64,000 bases of DNA. It comes from Scleromitrula shiraiana (lineage: Eukaryota; Ascomycota; Leotiomycetes; Helotiales; Sclerotiniaceae). The notes under the pieces were generated by a model that did no database searches, had not been told where the DNA came from, and worked only from the letters and a program-made list of their open reading frames with translations. The stretch is taken from positions 496,001-560,000 of the forward strand of contig JABELC010000004.1 in the NCBI GenBank assembly GCA_028455995.1. The letters are read 5' to 3'. The position numbers and the translations under genes were made by a program. This document shows, piece after piece, positions 35,251-47,296 of this stretch (positions are counted from its first letter, which is position 1; each line of letters begins with the position of its first letter).

Positions 35251-38200
35251 ATGCCTTCCGTGGAGAGAGAAGACTCTCGCGATAGCGACAGGCTTGCTCT
35301 TACACATCGGAATTCTGCATCTTCAGATCTTGGAAGAGCAATAATTCCAATGTAAGTTTCATAGTCGTCCCAACATCACCATAAATACGTATCTGACCTT
35401 ATCTGTTGCAGGTGGGATAGCTCTGACCCTGAACGTGCACCTCCACCACTTCCTATGAACCCCTCATCGCCAAGTGTATCTACTTCGCGAGGAAATCCCT
35501 CGAGTGCGATCAAATCAGCGCATGCTGCCTTGACTGAGAGAGCACGAGAACATGCCTATAATATAAACCCACCACCGAAGCGCCTGACCGATCCATCGCC
35601 AGAGCGTCTACTGATAAAAGGAGTTGGCCCGGCTCACAAGCGAATGCAGTCTTTGCAGACTGGCAATGTAAGAGATTTGAGTAGTTTTATAGAGGCTGGA
35701 ACGTTTGGTCCTATAAAACCACCTGAAAAATCATCCACGAGACCTACAACCCCACGTTCAAATAAAGATCTACTTGAGTCACCCGAGAAGTTGGATAAAT
35801 TTGACAAGTTTCCCGAGAAAGAGCCAAATCGATCAACAACCCCAACCAAGAATCGAGAAATGTCGCCTCGAGATTCAATGCATGTGAGACCGTCATTACG
35901 GAGACCTCCACAAAGCATATTGGGTGAGAATACTCCTCCGCAATCTGCAACCATGTTGGCTCTTCAAAATATGGCAACTAGAGATGTAGATCCACCTCTT
36001 GCTAATGTTACGAATGGGTCTACTGCTCTTGTCCGGACACCTCAGACCTTTGATGCAATATCAAATCAAATACTTAGTCTCACCAGTATTTGTACTAGTC
36101 TTCAACGAGAGATGGCACAGTTGAGCAGGAGAAGTAAAGACAATGCTACAGATCTAGTCAGCCTCAAGGAAGCAACAAATGCTAGGGATGAGGATATACG
36201 CAAAAGTCTCCGAGAGCTGGTCACTGGTCTATCTGAAGCAGGTTCTGATTCTCGAACTGTTTATGGAGGCAATGGCCTCTTCCTTGAGAACAAAGCTCAT
36301 AATTCTCCATCCTCAATACGAAATGCAAAGGGATTCTCCCTTCCACGAATTCCTAGCCCAAACAGCTTCGCTGCTTCTTTGGACCGAGAGTCAATCATCT
36401 CAAGTCCTTTTGCACAAAACAATGCAGACAATGCCCCGAACGTTGCACTTCTTGAGAAAATAATCCGAGAAATGGGAACAAAAGAAGGCCAAGATCTTGT
36501 GATTGCTCGATTAACTGAAATTGCTTCGCAACTCGGGAAAGAAGGCTTGTCGACTGCGAAAAAATTGGAAGAGTTGGTGGCCTTCATCAAGGAGAATACA
36601 GAGAAATCACAAGCTTTAATCGCACGCCAAAATGACAGTGGCGGATCTGGTGATGTAAGAGGACGTAAATATAGTTTCGAGGAACCCCCGAAATTGGAAT
36701 TGGATTTCGACAGACCCGGATCGCTTGCACAAAGAATGGAGGCTCTTGTTGCAGCTGGAGCTGATAAAGAGAATCGAAAATCACAATCCCATGGACCACC
36801 GCGATCAACTGACGTATTAAACGAAGATGTAATAAGAATTATTCGAAGTGTAAAGGATAGCGTTGCTCAAGGAGGTGGTTTGACAGCTGAAGTTAAAGCA
36901 TTGGTTCGAGAACTTCGTGGTGAGGTTCTGGGTATGGGCCGAGAGATTGGTCGAAAGCTAGAACAAGCAAGCAAGGAAGGAGCTTCCAGTGGTGCAGAAG
37001 TGACTCAAGCAGTCCAAACTGGTCTTGAAGAGTTAAAGGAGCACATGAATCAACTCATTCGTGAAAGTCGTCGACAGTCCTCAGCTTCGGCAGCCTCTCG
37101 TACTGCAGTGGATTATCAGGAGGTATACAATGCTGTTCGCTCAGCCGTGAATGAGAAGTCGGTAGCCGAAAATTCTGGCATCGAAAAAGAAGATATCATT
37201 GAGGCCGTGCGCGAGGCATGGGAGAACTACAAACCCGATATTGAGTTACAGCATTTCGGTCTCGAGCGAGAAGAACTCTTGTCTTGTTTGAAAGAGGGCA
37301 TACAAGAATATGCTCCTCAAGATCGTGACACTGGAGCAACAAGAGAAGAAGTCTTTGCAGCTGTAATAGAAGGGTTGAAACACTTCACACCTCCACCAGT
37401 CGAGGCTTTATCTCGTGAAGAAATTCTAGATGCAGTTCGCGAGTGTCTTGAAGAATTCGAATTTCCGGCTGCACCACCACTCGAGCCCCGCGAACCTGAT
37501 ATTACCACGGAGGAAATGGTAGATGCTGTTAAGGAAGGCCTTACAACTTTTGACTTTTCAACGAACTCAACTGCGCTTACTCGGGAAGCAATGATTGATG
37601 CCGTAAAGGAAGGCCTAACACGCTTTGACTTTGCCGCTCTTAATCGTGATGCTGATGCGGGCATCACCAGAGATGATATCTTGGCTGCTATCAGAGAAGG
37701 TCTGAAAACTTTTGGTGTTGCAAGCCAGAATCGAGAGCTTGATGGCGGCGTCACTCGAGATGATATGGTAGGCGCTGTTACAGAAAGTCTGCATACATTC
37801 GATTTTGCCGTGAACTTGCCAATGCCACACCATGAAAATGAAGCCATCACCCGGGATGACATGTTCGAAGCCGTAAGGGAAGGTCTTGAAAGTTTCGAGT
37901 TTCCCACTCTGAGTAAGGAGGTCGGAGACAGTCTCAGTCGGGAGGATGTTTTTGATGCTGTAAAGGAGTGTTTTCAGACAATCAATTTTGGTGCACTTGT
38001 ACCTGTTTCGGCCCGTTCGAATGAGGAAGGGATTACACGAGATGACGTCTTCGAGGCAGTGAAGGATGGCCTTCATACATTTGATTCTGCCCTTACCCGC
38101 GAAGTAGGAGGAAGCATCAAACGAGATGACATATTTGATGCTGTAAAAGAAGGGCTTCATTCTTTTGACTCGGCCCTTACCAGGGATGTTGGCGGTAATG

Positions 38201-41200
38201 GTAGTCTTACTCGCCACGATGTCATGGAAGCAATGAACGAAGTCCTTGGGACCTTTCATACTGCTCTAACTCGAGACACTGGTAGAGGCGTATCTCGCGA
38301 TGAAATGGTTGAAGCGATGCAGGAGGTTTTTGCCAACTTTGGCACCGCTCTTACACAACGCCCTCCTCAAGGAATCACTCGCGATGATATTGGTGACGTT
38401 GTAGAAGAGGTCTTATCTGGATTTGAGCCTGCTACTCGCGATGAAGTCTTTGAAGCTGTCAGAGTCGGTCTTGAGAGTCACGAGACTGGTGGCGCTACGC
38501 GTGACGATGTCGCTGAAATTCTAAAAGAAGGTTTGGAGCATCACAGTGGATGGGGCTTGAATCGTGATGAAGTAGTTGATGCAGTTCAGGAAGTGCTGAG
38601 CACCTTCGATTCTGCGTTGACTCGAGGAGTTTCCTCAGCCGTTACTCGTGATGATGTCTTGGGTGCAGTGAAAGATGGTTTGAAGGCTCATGATCCCAGC
38701 ATTACTCGTGACGAGGTTCTATCAGCTATAAAAGATGGCCTAAAATCGATGGGACAGGCTACATCCCGAGAAGAAGTAGAGGCCATTACTCGTGATGATG
38801 TGTTTGATGCAGTAAAGAATGGATTTGAGATCCATGATATTGGAGGAAGCATCACTCGTGACGACATTCTTGAAGCAGTGAAAGGAGGCAGTATCAGCCG
38901 TGAAGACATACTGGATGCTGTTAAAGATGGTCTCCAAACTTTTGATTCAGCCTTGACAAGAGGTGTTACTCCTACAGTTACCAGAGCCGATGTTTTCGAG
39001 GCTGTACGAATCGGTCTACAATCTCAACGATTTCCACCAACCATCAACCGTGAGGATGTTTTTGAGGCAGTTACGGATGGTCTCCGAACTTTCAATTCCG
39101 CTCTCGTTAGTGTCACCGAAGTGAGTGCCAGTAAAGGAGATGTATTTGATGCAGTCAAAGAAGGCTTTGAAACTTTCAACTCTGCATTGACACTTGATAT
39201 ACCTGTTGGCGTAAGTCGTCAAGATGTTATGGATGCTGTAAAAGAAGGACTCCAAACCTTCGACTCGGCACTCACTCGAGAAAACGTCAATGTCAACCGA
39301 GAGGATATCCTTGCGGCGGTTAAGGAGGGCTTGGAACACTTTGATTTCTCCAGTACAAGTGCTTCTACTGCACTGACTCGAGATGTTGAGGAAACTATCA
39401 CCAAGGAAGATGTATACGAGGCCGTGAAAGCTGGACTTGAGAACTCATTTCACCCCATGGAAGAGTTTACAGCCCAAGTTTCCGAACGCTTGCAAGACAT
39501 ATTGGTTGGTATGCGAACTGAGTTTAAAGCAGTTTCGGACGAAGCCAAACAAAATGTTGCTGCAAGCGGCCGTGACACTGAACAACTTCTTGATGCAACT
39601 AAAGACGGTTTCGAGACTCTTCGTGCTGATATCGAAGCCTATGTTGATCGCGCTTCGGATGTTACAGGAAAGGATGAGATCATTGAGAGCATGAGAGAGA
39701 ATTTTAGCACCCTTCGCTCAGAGGTTGAAGAACTCATTTCCAAAAACTCTGGCAAGGGTTTGGAAACTGTTCAAGGAGAGCTACAACATCTCCGAGAATC
39801 GGTAGCCACAGCATTAATTCGGGAAGGTGCAAATTCAGACAAAGATGAGATTCTCGACGCTCTGAAGGAAGGTTTGGATGGTCTACGAGCCAACATGGAA
39901 CGCCCACGAGATGATGATGAAGACAGTATGCCAGGCACTGGAGATATCATTGATGCTCTACAGGATGGCTTCAATGTCCTAAAATCTGAACTCGAAAAAG
40001 TTGGCAACAAACCTATTGATATGACTGTCAACTACGAAATTCTGGATACTCTGAAACAAGGCTTAGAGAGTGTTCGGACTGAGCTTGATGCGCTTAAAGA
40101 GTCTAAGAAAGACGATAAAGCTATAGCAGAAATAAACGATCGCGCTATAATTCAAGTCGACAACTTGAAGCGCAATGATATTGAAAATCTCGAAGTTCTC
40201 ATTACACAGTTGCAAACAAAGGTCGAAGGACTCGAACTAACAGAACCATCAGTTCCTCAGCTCATTCCTGGCTCATTAGCTAAAGACGATCTCTCGAGTA
40301 TCGAGGATATGCTTCGTGGTGTTCACGACAAAGTTGAAATCTTTGCTGCACGAGAAGCAACTCCAGATCAAGATAGTGTGAAGAAAGAAGACATTGAAGC
40401 GATCGAGACTTTGTTGCGCAATACAAAAGCCAAGGTCGACGAGTTCGACCCCGAACAATCTGTCAAGAAGGAGGACATTGAGACCATGGGAGCTCTGATT
40501 CTTGAGACCCGTGATAGTATCAATGTACTTACTGCACATCTCGAGCATGTTTCGAAACGCGATGATATCAGTTCAGTCGCAAGCTTAGTAAGTCAGGTCA
40601 TGATTGGTCTCGCAGAGATTAAAGAACGAGTTGACAGTGAGGCGGAAAATCTTGAGAAGGTTACCAAGACCGATGTCGAGGCTGTTGAAGCTGTATGCTT
40701 AGATGTCAAATCTGCGATTGAGCAGACAGTTGTTCCAGAATTCGCAGCGTTGGCTACAAAGGAATCAATCAACAATCTCGAAGAATTAGTCAAAGAGTTC
40801 AAAGATCGAATTGAAACACATGCAGCAACCAATGCCAAACAATTCGAGGAACGTCAGGCAGAAACAGTCGGAGTTGGCGAGCGTGTCACGGAGATCAAAA
40901 CTTTCCTTGAACTATTCAGAGATGCTATGAAGGAAAAGCTTGATGAAGGCTCTACTAGCGTTGAATCAATGGGAAAACTCTTAGAGAGTCTCGGCGAAAC
41001 TATCCGTCACAACGCAACTATCACCGATGATATCAAGGAGGTATCAGAAAGTATAAAGACAGAGTTTGAAAAATCGAACGCTGTTACAATTGGAGCCAAA
41101 CTCGAGACAGATGAGAAGTTTCAACAAACATGGGATAAATTTGATACTGGATTGGATGAGAAATTTTCTGAACTGATCAATAAATACGACGAGGTCCAAA

Positions 41201-42765
41201 GTTTCCTGGAAGAGCAATCTAAGCTTGGCGAGGAGAAAACCACAGAGGTCGAAGCCACGGTGCTTGGTACGAAGGAAGTGGTCGATGATGTCAAGTTACT
41301 CCTTGATAGCTTGTCCACGAGCTTAACGGAATCAGTCGAGAAAATGGACGAAGCATCGAAAACAGTTTTCAATCGTGTTGATGAAACTTTTGCTAAGGTG
41401 GAAGAAACCCACGCCGACTCTAAGAACGATCATCAACTTACCAGAGAGGAGATTTTGAAAACCTTGGGTGTTGTCGAAGGAGTGCAAGGAAATGTTACAG
41501 AATATAATCCTCAAATTCTTGAATCTATTAAAGACGTTCTTCTTATCGTCGGTCAACACTACGAGCATTCGAAGTCATCGGCGATCACGATTCAAGAGCA
41601 AATCGCAGATATCCCACCTCCGCCTGAAATCCCTCCTCCGATTGAACCCCCAGCTGTGGAGAAATATGATGATACACAAGTGCATGAGAAATTGGATAGA
41701 CTTGTTGGTCATATGCAGGAAGCTGGCAAATCTTTCGCTCAATTAGAGATGCTTGACAAGATACACCAACAAGTTATGGACACCGCTGCAGAAGTATCCC
41801 AATTTGTCTCCAAGCAAACTCAACGAATTGCGGATGACCACGAGGAAAAAGAGAAAGCTGCCGAAGAAGCTGCAATTGCTCTTGAAAAACGTTTGGCTCA
41901 AAAAGAACATGTTGAGGCTACGGTCGTTGGTCTACGCGAAGAAGAGGAACAATTGAAAGAGTCCGTTGCAAAACTTAGGGCTGAAAAGGAAGGATTAGCT
42001 CATCAGAAATTGCGCCTTACTTCCGATGTGTCGAGCTTAGAAACAGCTCTTAAGATCCGTCGCGAGGAGCTCCAGGCAATGGAAGCTAGAGCAGAAGGCC
42101 TTGAACGGCGTATCCTTGAAGGTGTCATTGACCACTCTCGTGCTCTTCTCTTATCAAAGAGCAACAACAAAACAACTCGAGATCCGATGAGCCGCAAACG
42201 TGTTTCTGGCCATAGAACCTCTACTGTCGGTTCGGTTGCCTCGAGTGTCACATCAAAAGCTCCTTCTACAACTCATGATGCAGTTAACATGGCTATGAAA
42301 AATCGCTCTATGGCAAAAATTCCTCTTAATGCACAAGCCTCGCGACGAATCCTATCTTTGAGTCAAATTAACAACAATATGCCAAATGGCAACTTCAAAC
42401 GCAGTCACAGTGTTAAAACACCAGGTGGTTCTGGCCTTCGCAAATCAAGTTGGGGTGGAGCCATGAATCGAAATTATGGAGAATTGAATAAGGAGAATCT
42501 AGCTCTCAAAGAGAATGAACACGAGGATGAGGAGGAGAATGGAATCAGAAGTGATCATGATAGTGATCATGCTACGATGAGAAAAAGTAGTCAGGGAACT
42601 ACAATTATATCGGGTAATGGAACACTTCTGTCAGGTACAGATGAAGGTACGGAATGGACGGGTAGTATGGATGGTGATTCCGAAACGGAAACGGAAAGTG
42701 AGGTTACGACAAATGGACTTCATAACCCGGTCCTTCTTTATGAGCCTGTAGGAGAGGGGGCGTAG
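35251..42765 (+). CDS. Giant protein with about 29 tandem helical repeats and coiled coils
   Basis: Two exons, 35251-35351 and 35412-42765 (GTAAGT donor, GCAG acceptor), giving 2484 residues. I do not recognise a characterised family. Layout: Ser/Pro/Arg-rich basic N-terminus with ERAREHAYNINPPPKRLTDPSPERLL (about residues 70-95); mixed disordered and helical region to about 620; then about 29 tandem units of roughly 25-40 residues (about 625-1375) with the core TRDDVFDAVKEGL, often followed by TFDSALTR; more divergent units (KDEILDALKEGLDGLR type) to about 1600; long predicted helices; a short proline-rich hinge (PPPPEIPPP, about 2100); a strong coiled coil (about 2170-2275); and a Ser-rich, then acidic, C-terminal tail. 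No signal peptide or membrane segment. Size and layout suggest a cytoskeletal, cortical or septal tether, but that is inference. Confidence 0.85.
37186..39450 (+). repeat. Tandem coding repeat array (DAVKEGL units)
   Basis: About 29 degenerate in-frame units, each centred on [RK][DE][DE][VIM]x[DE]AVK[ED]GL. Most are 75-125 bp apart. DNA identity between units is moderate, with frequent ACTCG(A/T)GATGA words, so the array is old enough to have diverged but is still under protein-level constraint. Confidence 0.85.
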
Positions 42766-44241
42766 GATGCACGAATCTCATGAGGAATGGGGAGGATGGG
42801 AAAGGAAAGGGATGGTCATTGGATTTATTGTTTCATCGCGTTGCCCTTCTGATATCCGTTCCGCTTCTTTCTTGTTTCTTGTGATGGGGTTTTTTTATTA
42901 AGGGTATTTTATTTATTCTATATTAACGACAGGAAAGGGATTGGAAAGGGGATTTACGACAGAACCCATATCATATGTATGCTTTGGGATTGATTGGGGT
43001 TTATTGAGTTGATGAGGTTCTGAGTTTTGATGATTTTTTATTCTTTTCTGATGAATAGCGTTTTAGCGATCGAGTTGTTTGTTTATTTTATTTTATTTGT
43101 TCGTGTGTTTTTCCAAGTATACGTAGTAGTTATAGTTATTAGTAGGAGGTAATAAATGAATGAATGAGCAGAATTTATACTGTTGAGTGGCAGGTGGGTT
43201 GATGATTTGAGACATGTTGTAAAGGGATGGGATATGGGAGAAGAGAGGTTGGATGGATGTATGAATGGATGGGTTGGTGGTGTTGTTGGTGTTGATGATG
43301 TGAATGATAGTTTTGTGGTGAGTAAGTATCGTAAGGCGAGGTTGTCAAAAGAGTCATGGAGATGCGGTATAGAAAGGGTGGGTGGGAGATGATGAATGTG
43401 TGGGGGTGTGGGTAAGAGTTGGATTGATGGATGATTGGGAGAAAGGAGTAGAATTGTGAGGGACGGTGGTATGAATAGAGGGTGGAAGGTGTGTATTGTG
43501 TATATAATAGCCTAGTTATACATATCATGTATCGTACATCATTCAATTATACAATCTCTTTTCTTTCCCCTCCACCTATTTAATACAACGAAGCGAGTAG
43601 GAATCCCTCCTCTTCTCTATCTCTCTCTCCTTTATCCTAACAGAACTGAGATAATGTGTTTGTATTGTTTTGTATTGTTCATTTGTTTAGAGTCTATATA
43701 CATGAGGAAACCTGAACGCCTACCTACCAAACCAGCCTAAACGGAACAGCCCATAGGTTTCTCGTTTTGTGGTTGCGTGTTTATTTTGAAGCGAATTCAT
43801 CAGTATATTCTGAATGAAGCTTGGGGCGGGAGGGGGTTTTGTTTTAGTATATTTGTTATTGGCGAGGGAATAGGAGGGAGGTTGAGGTTGAGAACGAGAG
43901 GTACAAGTTGTGTGTGCGTAGGCGGGTGCAGGTTTGTGGGACAAGACTTGGTGTCGCGATTTGTTTCGTATATATTGGGGAAGTAGATACGCAGTCAAAT
44001 ATAATTCCAACCAAGGAATTTGTCCACTGTCTCGTTTTCATTCGTTTCGTTCCCCGAGCAGAGATAAGATCTCGTCTTGCCATCTATCGATCTCCTCCCC
44101 ATCCCAACCTTCCCTGCCGTCTAAATATCACATTTATCTCTTCGGAGCAATCTCCTCTTCGAAACAATCTCTTCCCATACCCATTCATACGCTCACCCAA
44201 TCCCAGTGCCCGACGCCCTCCATCCATCCACTGCCCCCCTC
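42766..44241. other. Intergenic region between convergent genes
   Basis: No gene seen. The region follows the giant repeat-protein gene and the 3' end of the uL30m gene. It contains GGATGGATG and TGTTG-type simple repeats. The Pro/Ser/His-rich open frames are low-complexity. Confidence 0.55.
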
Positions 44242-44541
44242 CTAAGCACTCTCCCCCAACAACTCACCCGCCGCACCCTTCCTCTCCACCCAAAATCCCC
44301 CCTCCGGCCTCCTCTCCGCCTTCACCTCCTCCCTGCTCAGCGACTTCGCCACCTCTTGTACACTCACCAACTCCTTAACCTTCATGATTTGACCGGCCAC
44401 CGTAGGAGTAACGGGATAGAATACTGTACTGCATCGTTTTCGGAGACCGAGGGCTTTTAAGACGCCTAGGGATCGTTTGGGAAGACCAATGGCGGAACGG
44501 TTGAGAGTTATTCGGAAGTAGGTTGGGGGTGGAGGGGGCAT
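44242..44541 (-). CDS. Mitochondrial large-subunit ribosomal protein uL30m (MRPL33 homologue)
   Basis: 99 residues in one coding exon, minus strand. The segment TYFRITLNRSAIGLPKRSLG, followed by KALGLRKRCSTVFYPVTP and VKELVSVQEV, matches the uL30 fold of yeast MRPL33 (86 residues), including the conserved VKELV near the end. The start codon directly follows a strong acceptor (CCCCAG), and a GTAAAT donor lies at 44649. The start was therefore chosen just after a 108-nt intron in the 5' leader. Reading the upstream frame (44650-44869) across that intron gives the wrong phase, so it is not an N-terminal extension. The protein is probably imported into mitochondria without a long cleaved presequence. 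It is divergent from SEC6. Confidence 0.85.
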   Translation of the reverse strand: MPPPPPTYFRITLNRSAIGLPKRSLGVLKALGLRKRCSTVFYPVTPTVAGQIMKVKELVSVQEVAKSLSREEVKAERRPEGGFWVERKGAAGELLGESA

Positions 44542-45031
44542 CTGGGGAGTGGGGGGTTAGTTTGGGAGGAGGGGTGGATTGATTGGGTGGATGGGGTGAA
44601 GGGGGGAACAAGGGAATTGAATGGGCATGGAGTGGAACAAGTTATTTACCTTGAAGTTTGTGAATGAGATAGGTACAATTGTTATGATCTGATATTGCGC
44701 GTGAAAGTTTGTAGTAAGATGCAATTTGTTGATGCGGTGAATGAATGATTGGATTGTTACCAGAGAAATAATAATTCAAACAAGGATTCTCGGAATCGGG
44801 GAATCTATTCAACCGAAAACACCTGGAGCTAGATCTCGTTTTGGAACAATGAGCAACGAAACGTCTCATCTTACCTTACATTTCAAGACTCAAGCTTTGA
44901 GGAGCAGAAAAGAGAGAAATGGAAATTAAGATCATGATTTAAATTTATTTGGAATTCTTTAACTGGGATTATAATCTACAACTCTTTTTGCTTGCAATTT
45001 ATACCTGCTCTGCGAGCAGAATAAAGAGATA
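44542..45031. promoter_or_regulatory. Bidirectional region between uL30m and SEC6, with a 5'-leader intron
   Basis: 490 bp between divergent start codons. On the minus strand it holds the probable leader intron of uL30m (44542-44649). Any transcript starting upstream of 44869 would carry an upstream ATG reading into the uL30m frame-shifted region, which would hinder translation, so the mRNA start is probably downstream of that ATG. Confidence 0.45.
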
Positions 45032-47296
45032 ATGACAATGGATACATCAACAATCAAGCTCTCAGAGCTTCTTCGACATCCTGATGATCTTGACAAAATC
45101 CCCGCTATGAAACTCGAATATACTCGAAAGAAAGGAGCCGTCGATTCTCAACTTCGATCCGGATTAAAAGAACAACTAGAAGTTACTCAGGCGGGTATGC
45201 ATGGAATTACAGATGGGCAACGAACGGTTCAATTAATTAAAGAAGAAATGATGAAAATCGACAAATTATGCGCAGAAGCTCAGAATATGATACGCGATTT
45301 CCCTAATATCAATCTGGTATCACAAACGCATAGGAATTTTACGGCGGTGGAAACGATGCGGAGAAATCTGGTGGAGTTTAATGAGAGGTTAACTGGAGTG
45401 GAGGATTTACTCAGAGAGGATGACGATGATCCGGAGAATATGGGGAATTTGCTGAAGATACATTTTGAATTGACGGGGCTGAGGAATATAAGGGATGATG
45501 CTATGGAGCAGATATCCAGGGCGGAGGATACGGGGTTACAAGGAACGTTGGAGGATTATTTTGCGAGGCTGGATGATACGATTGATTGGTTTGATGAGCA
45601 TGTTGGGACTGTAGCGCTCAAATTAATTAATATTTTGTTGGATGGAAATAATGGGTTGGTGGTTAGATTGGCAGTTATTATTGAGGCCGAGGAGAAGAGT
45701 GATAGGAGGGTTAGGGCGTTGCAGGAGGCTCTTAAGGATCACAAGGAGATGGCGAGTAGGTTTAAGAGTATTACGGATGGGGCGAAGAGTACGAGGGGGT
45801 ATAAGGAGAAGTTTTTGGAGGCTATTAAGGTTAATGCTGATAGTCAGATTGAAGAAACTAAGCAAGCGTTTCTGGAGGATCCGTCCAAGTTGGAGAAGAA
45901 TCTAAGGTGGTTCTTTAATGATCTGAATGCGGTTAAGCAAGGGATGGTTCCGTTGATGCCGAGAAAGTGGAAGATTTTAAAGACTTATGGGAAGATTTAT
46001 CATCAGTTGATGCATGATTTTCTTATTGGAATGATTGATGATCCTGATACAAGTTCGGCGAATATGTTGGCTATTCTAAATTGGCCGGAGAAATATTATA
46101 CCAAGATGAACAAGCTGGGATTCAAGACGAATGATCTTCAACCACAAGTCTTGGATGGTAGGGAAACTGAATTGGTGAGGGACTTCAGACAACTTATTAT
46201 TAAGTTCTTGGATCAATGGATCGATCGGATCTTTAAAACGGAAAAGAAAGATTTCGATGAGAGGAACGTTGATGGTTCCAACCTTGATCAGGATGAATAT
46301 GGATATTTCCGTACCAAGAATTTGGTAGATATGTGGAGAATGTTACGAGAACAAGTCGATGCGGCAGGAAATTCTCAAAGAATGGATGTCACAGAAGGAG
46401 TAGTGGATGTGATGATCCTCCGACTCAAAACCAGACAGCAAACTTGGCAAAAGATGCTCGATGATGAAGCGGCTAGATATCTCACATCGACAACTGATAT
46501 GGAGGGTTTCCAAGCCTTACAGGATTGGCTAGTTGCTACGGCTAATGATCAAATTGCCTGCATCGATGATAACGAAGATGAAGGACGATTCGGCTACCTT
46601 ACATCCTTCCGACAAAAATTCGAACCCCTAGTCTCAAGCGCTTACCTCGAACGAGTCGACCTAGAAATCTCCTCCCTAAACGACGGCTACGTAGATCTAA
46701 GTACACATTGCATATCGAAATTCACGACATTAATATTCGCCGTTGATTTCCGAACCGTAATGGCAGATTTCTTCACCCCAAAATGGTACACTAGCACCGC
46801 AATGAAACAAATGATTGTCACGTTCGAGGAATACATCAATGACTACAAAAATGTCCTTCATCATTCCCTCCTCGATATCTTCATCGAAGAGCTCTCCATC
46901 GAACTCCTCATTCGCTATCTATCCTGCGTTCGTAACAAAGGAGCCAAATTCAAGAAAGCAGATCCCTTCAAGGAAAAAGTCTTCAATGATGTAAGCACCG
47001 CATTCGAATTCTTCAATACCTGTCAATATCTCAGCGAAGATGTCAGAGCGGAAATTATTGATAAATGGCGCGTGACTCAAATTTGGCTGGAGTTAATTGA
47101 GTGTGAGAAAGCGGCGGTACCGGATGTTTGGGAGGGATTTAAGAGGGAGTATTGGGATTTGGGGATGGGGTGGGTGGAGGCTGTTTTGAGGGCTAGAGAT
47201 GATTTTGAAAGGAGTATGTTGAATGCGGTTAAGGCGAGGGCGGGGCAGGTGGAGGTTGCGAGAGGGATGGAGACGGTTATGGGGAAGGTTAAGTAG
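45032..47296 (+). CDS. SEC6: Exocyst complex component SEC6
   Basis: Single exon of 754 residues, close to the usual fungal length (yeast Sec6 is 805). Sec6 is a core subunit of the exocyst, which tethers secretory vesicles to the plasma membrane at growing tips and septa and also binds the SNARE Sec9. The protein starts with a short region (KLSELLRHPDDLDKIPAMKLEYTRKKGAVDSQL) followed by an N-terminal coiled coil. It continues as the helical-bundle rod typical of exocyst subunits, with family-like segments NLRWFFNDLNAVKQGMVPLMP, KKWKILKTYGKIYH-like and a C-terminal ADFFTPKWY. There is a second in-frame ATG two codons after the first. Codon choice in the first third is noticeably more G-rich than in the rest. 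Confidence 0.93.
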   Translation: MTMDTSTIKLSELLRHPDDLDKIPAMKLEYTRKKGAVDSQLRSGLKEQLEVTQAGMHGITDGQRTVQLIKEEMMKIDKLCAEAQNMIRDFPNINLVSQTHRNFTAVETMRRNLVEFNERLTGVEDLLREDDDDPENMGNLLKIHFELTGLRNIRDDAMEQISRAEDTGLQGTLEDYFARLDDTIDWFDEHVGTVALKLINILLDGNNGLVVRLAVIIEAEEKSDRRVRALQEALKDHKEMASRFKSITDGAKSTRGYKEKFLEAIKVNADSQIEETKQAFLEDPSKLEKNLRWFFNDLNAVKQGMVPLMPRKWKILKTYGKIYHQLMHDFLIGMIDDPDTSSANMLAILNWPEKYYTKMNKLGFKTNDLQPQVLDGRETELVRDFRQLIIKFLDQWIDRIFKTEKKDFDERNVDGSNLDQDEYGYFRTKNLVDMWRMLREQVDAAGNSQRMDVTEGVVDVMILRLKTRQQTWQKMLDDEAARYLTSTTDMEGFQALQDWLVATANDQIACIDDNEDEGRFGYLTSFRQKFEPLVSSAYLERVDLEISSLNDGYVDLSTHCISKFTTLIFAVDFRTVMADFFTPKWYTSTAMKQMIVTFEEYINDYKNVLHHSLLDIFIEELSIELLIRYLSCVRNKGAKFKKADPFKEKVFNDVSTAFEFFNTCQYLSEDVRAEIIDKWRVTQIWLELIECEKAAVPDVWEGFKREYWDLGMGWVEAVLRARDDFERSMLNAVKARAGQVEVARGMETVMGKVK

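Noticed and set aside
37317..37907. Long minus-strand frames across the giant repeat protein
   Set aside because: Antisense shadows created by the repeated codons of the plus-strand array.
44650..44869. N-terminal extension exon of uL30m
   Set aside because: Joining it across the 44542-44649 intron puts the uL30m sequence out of frame, so it is at most leader sequence.
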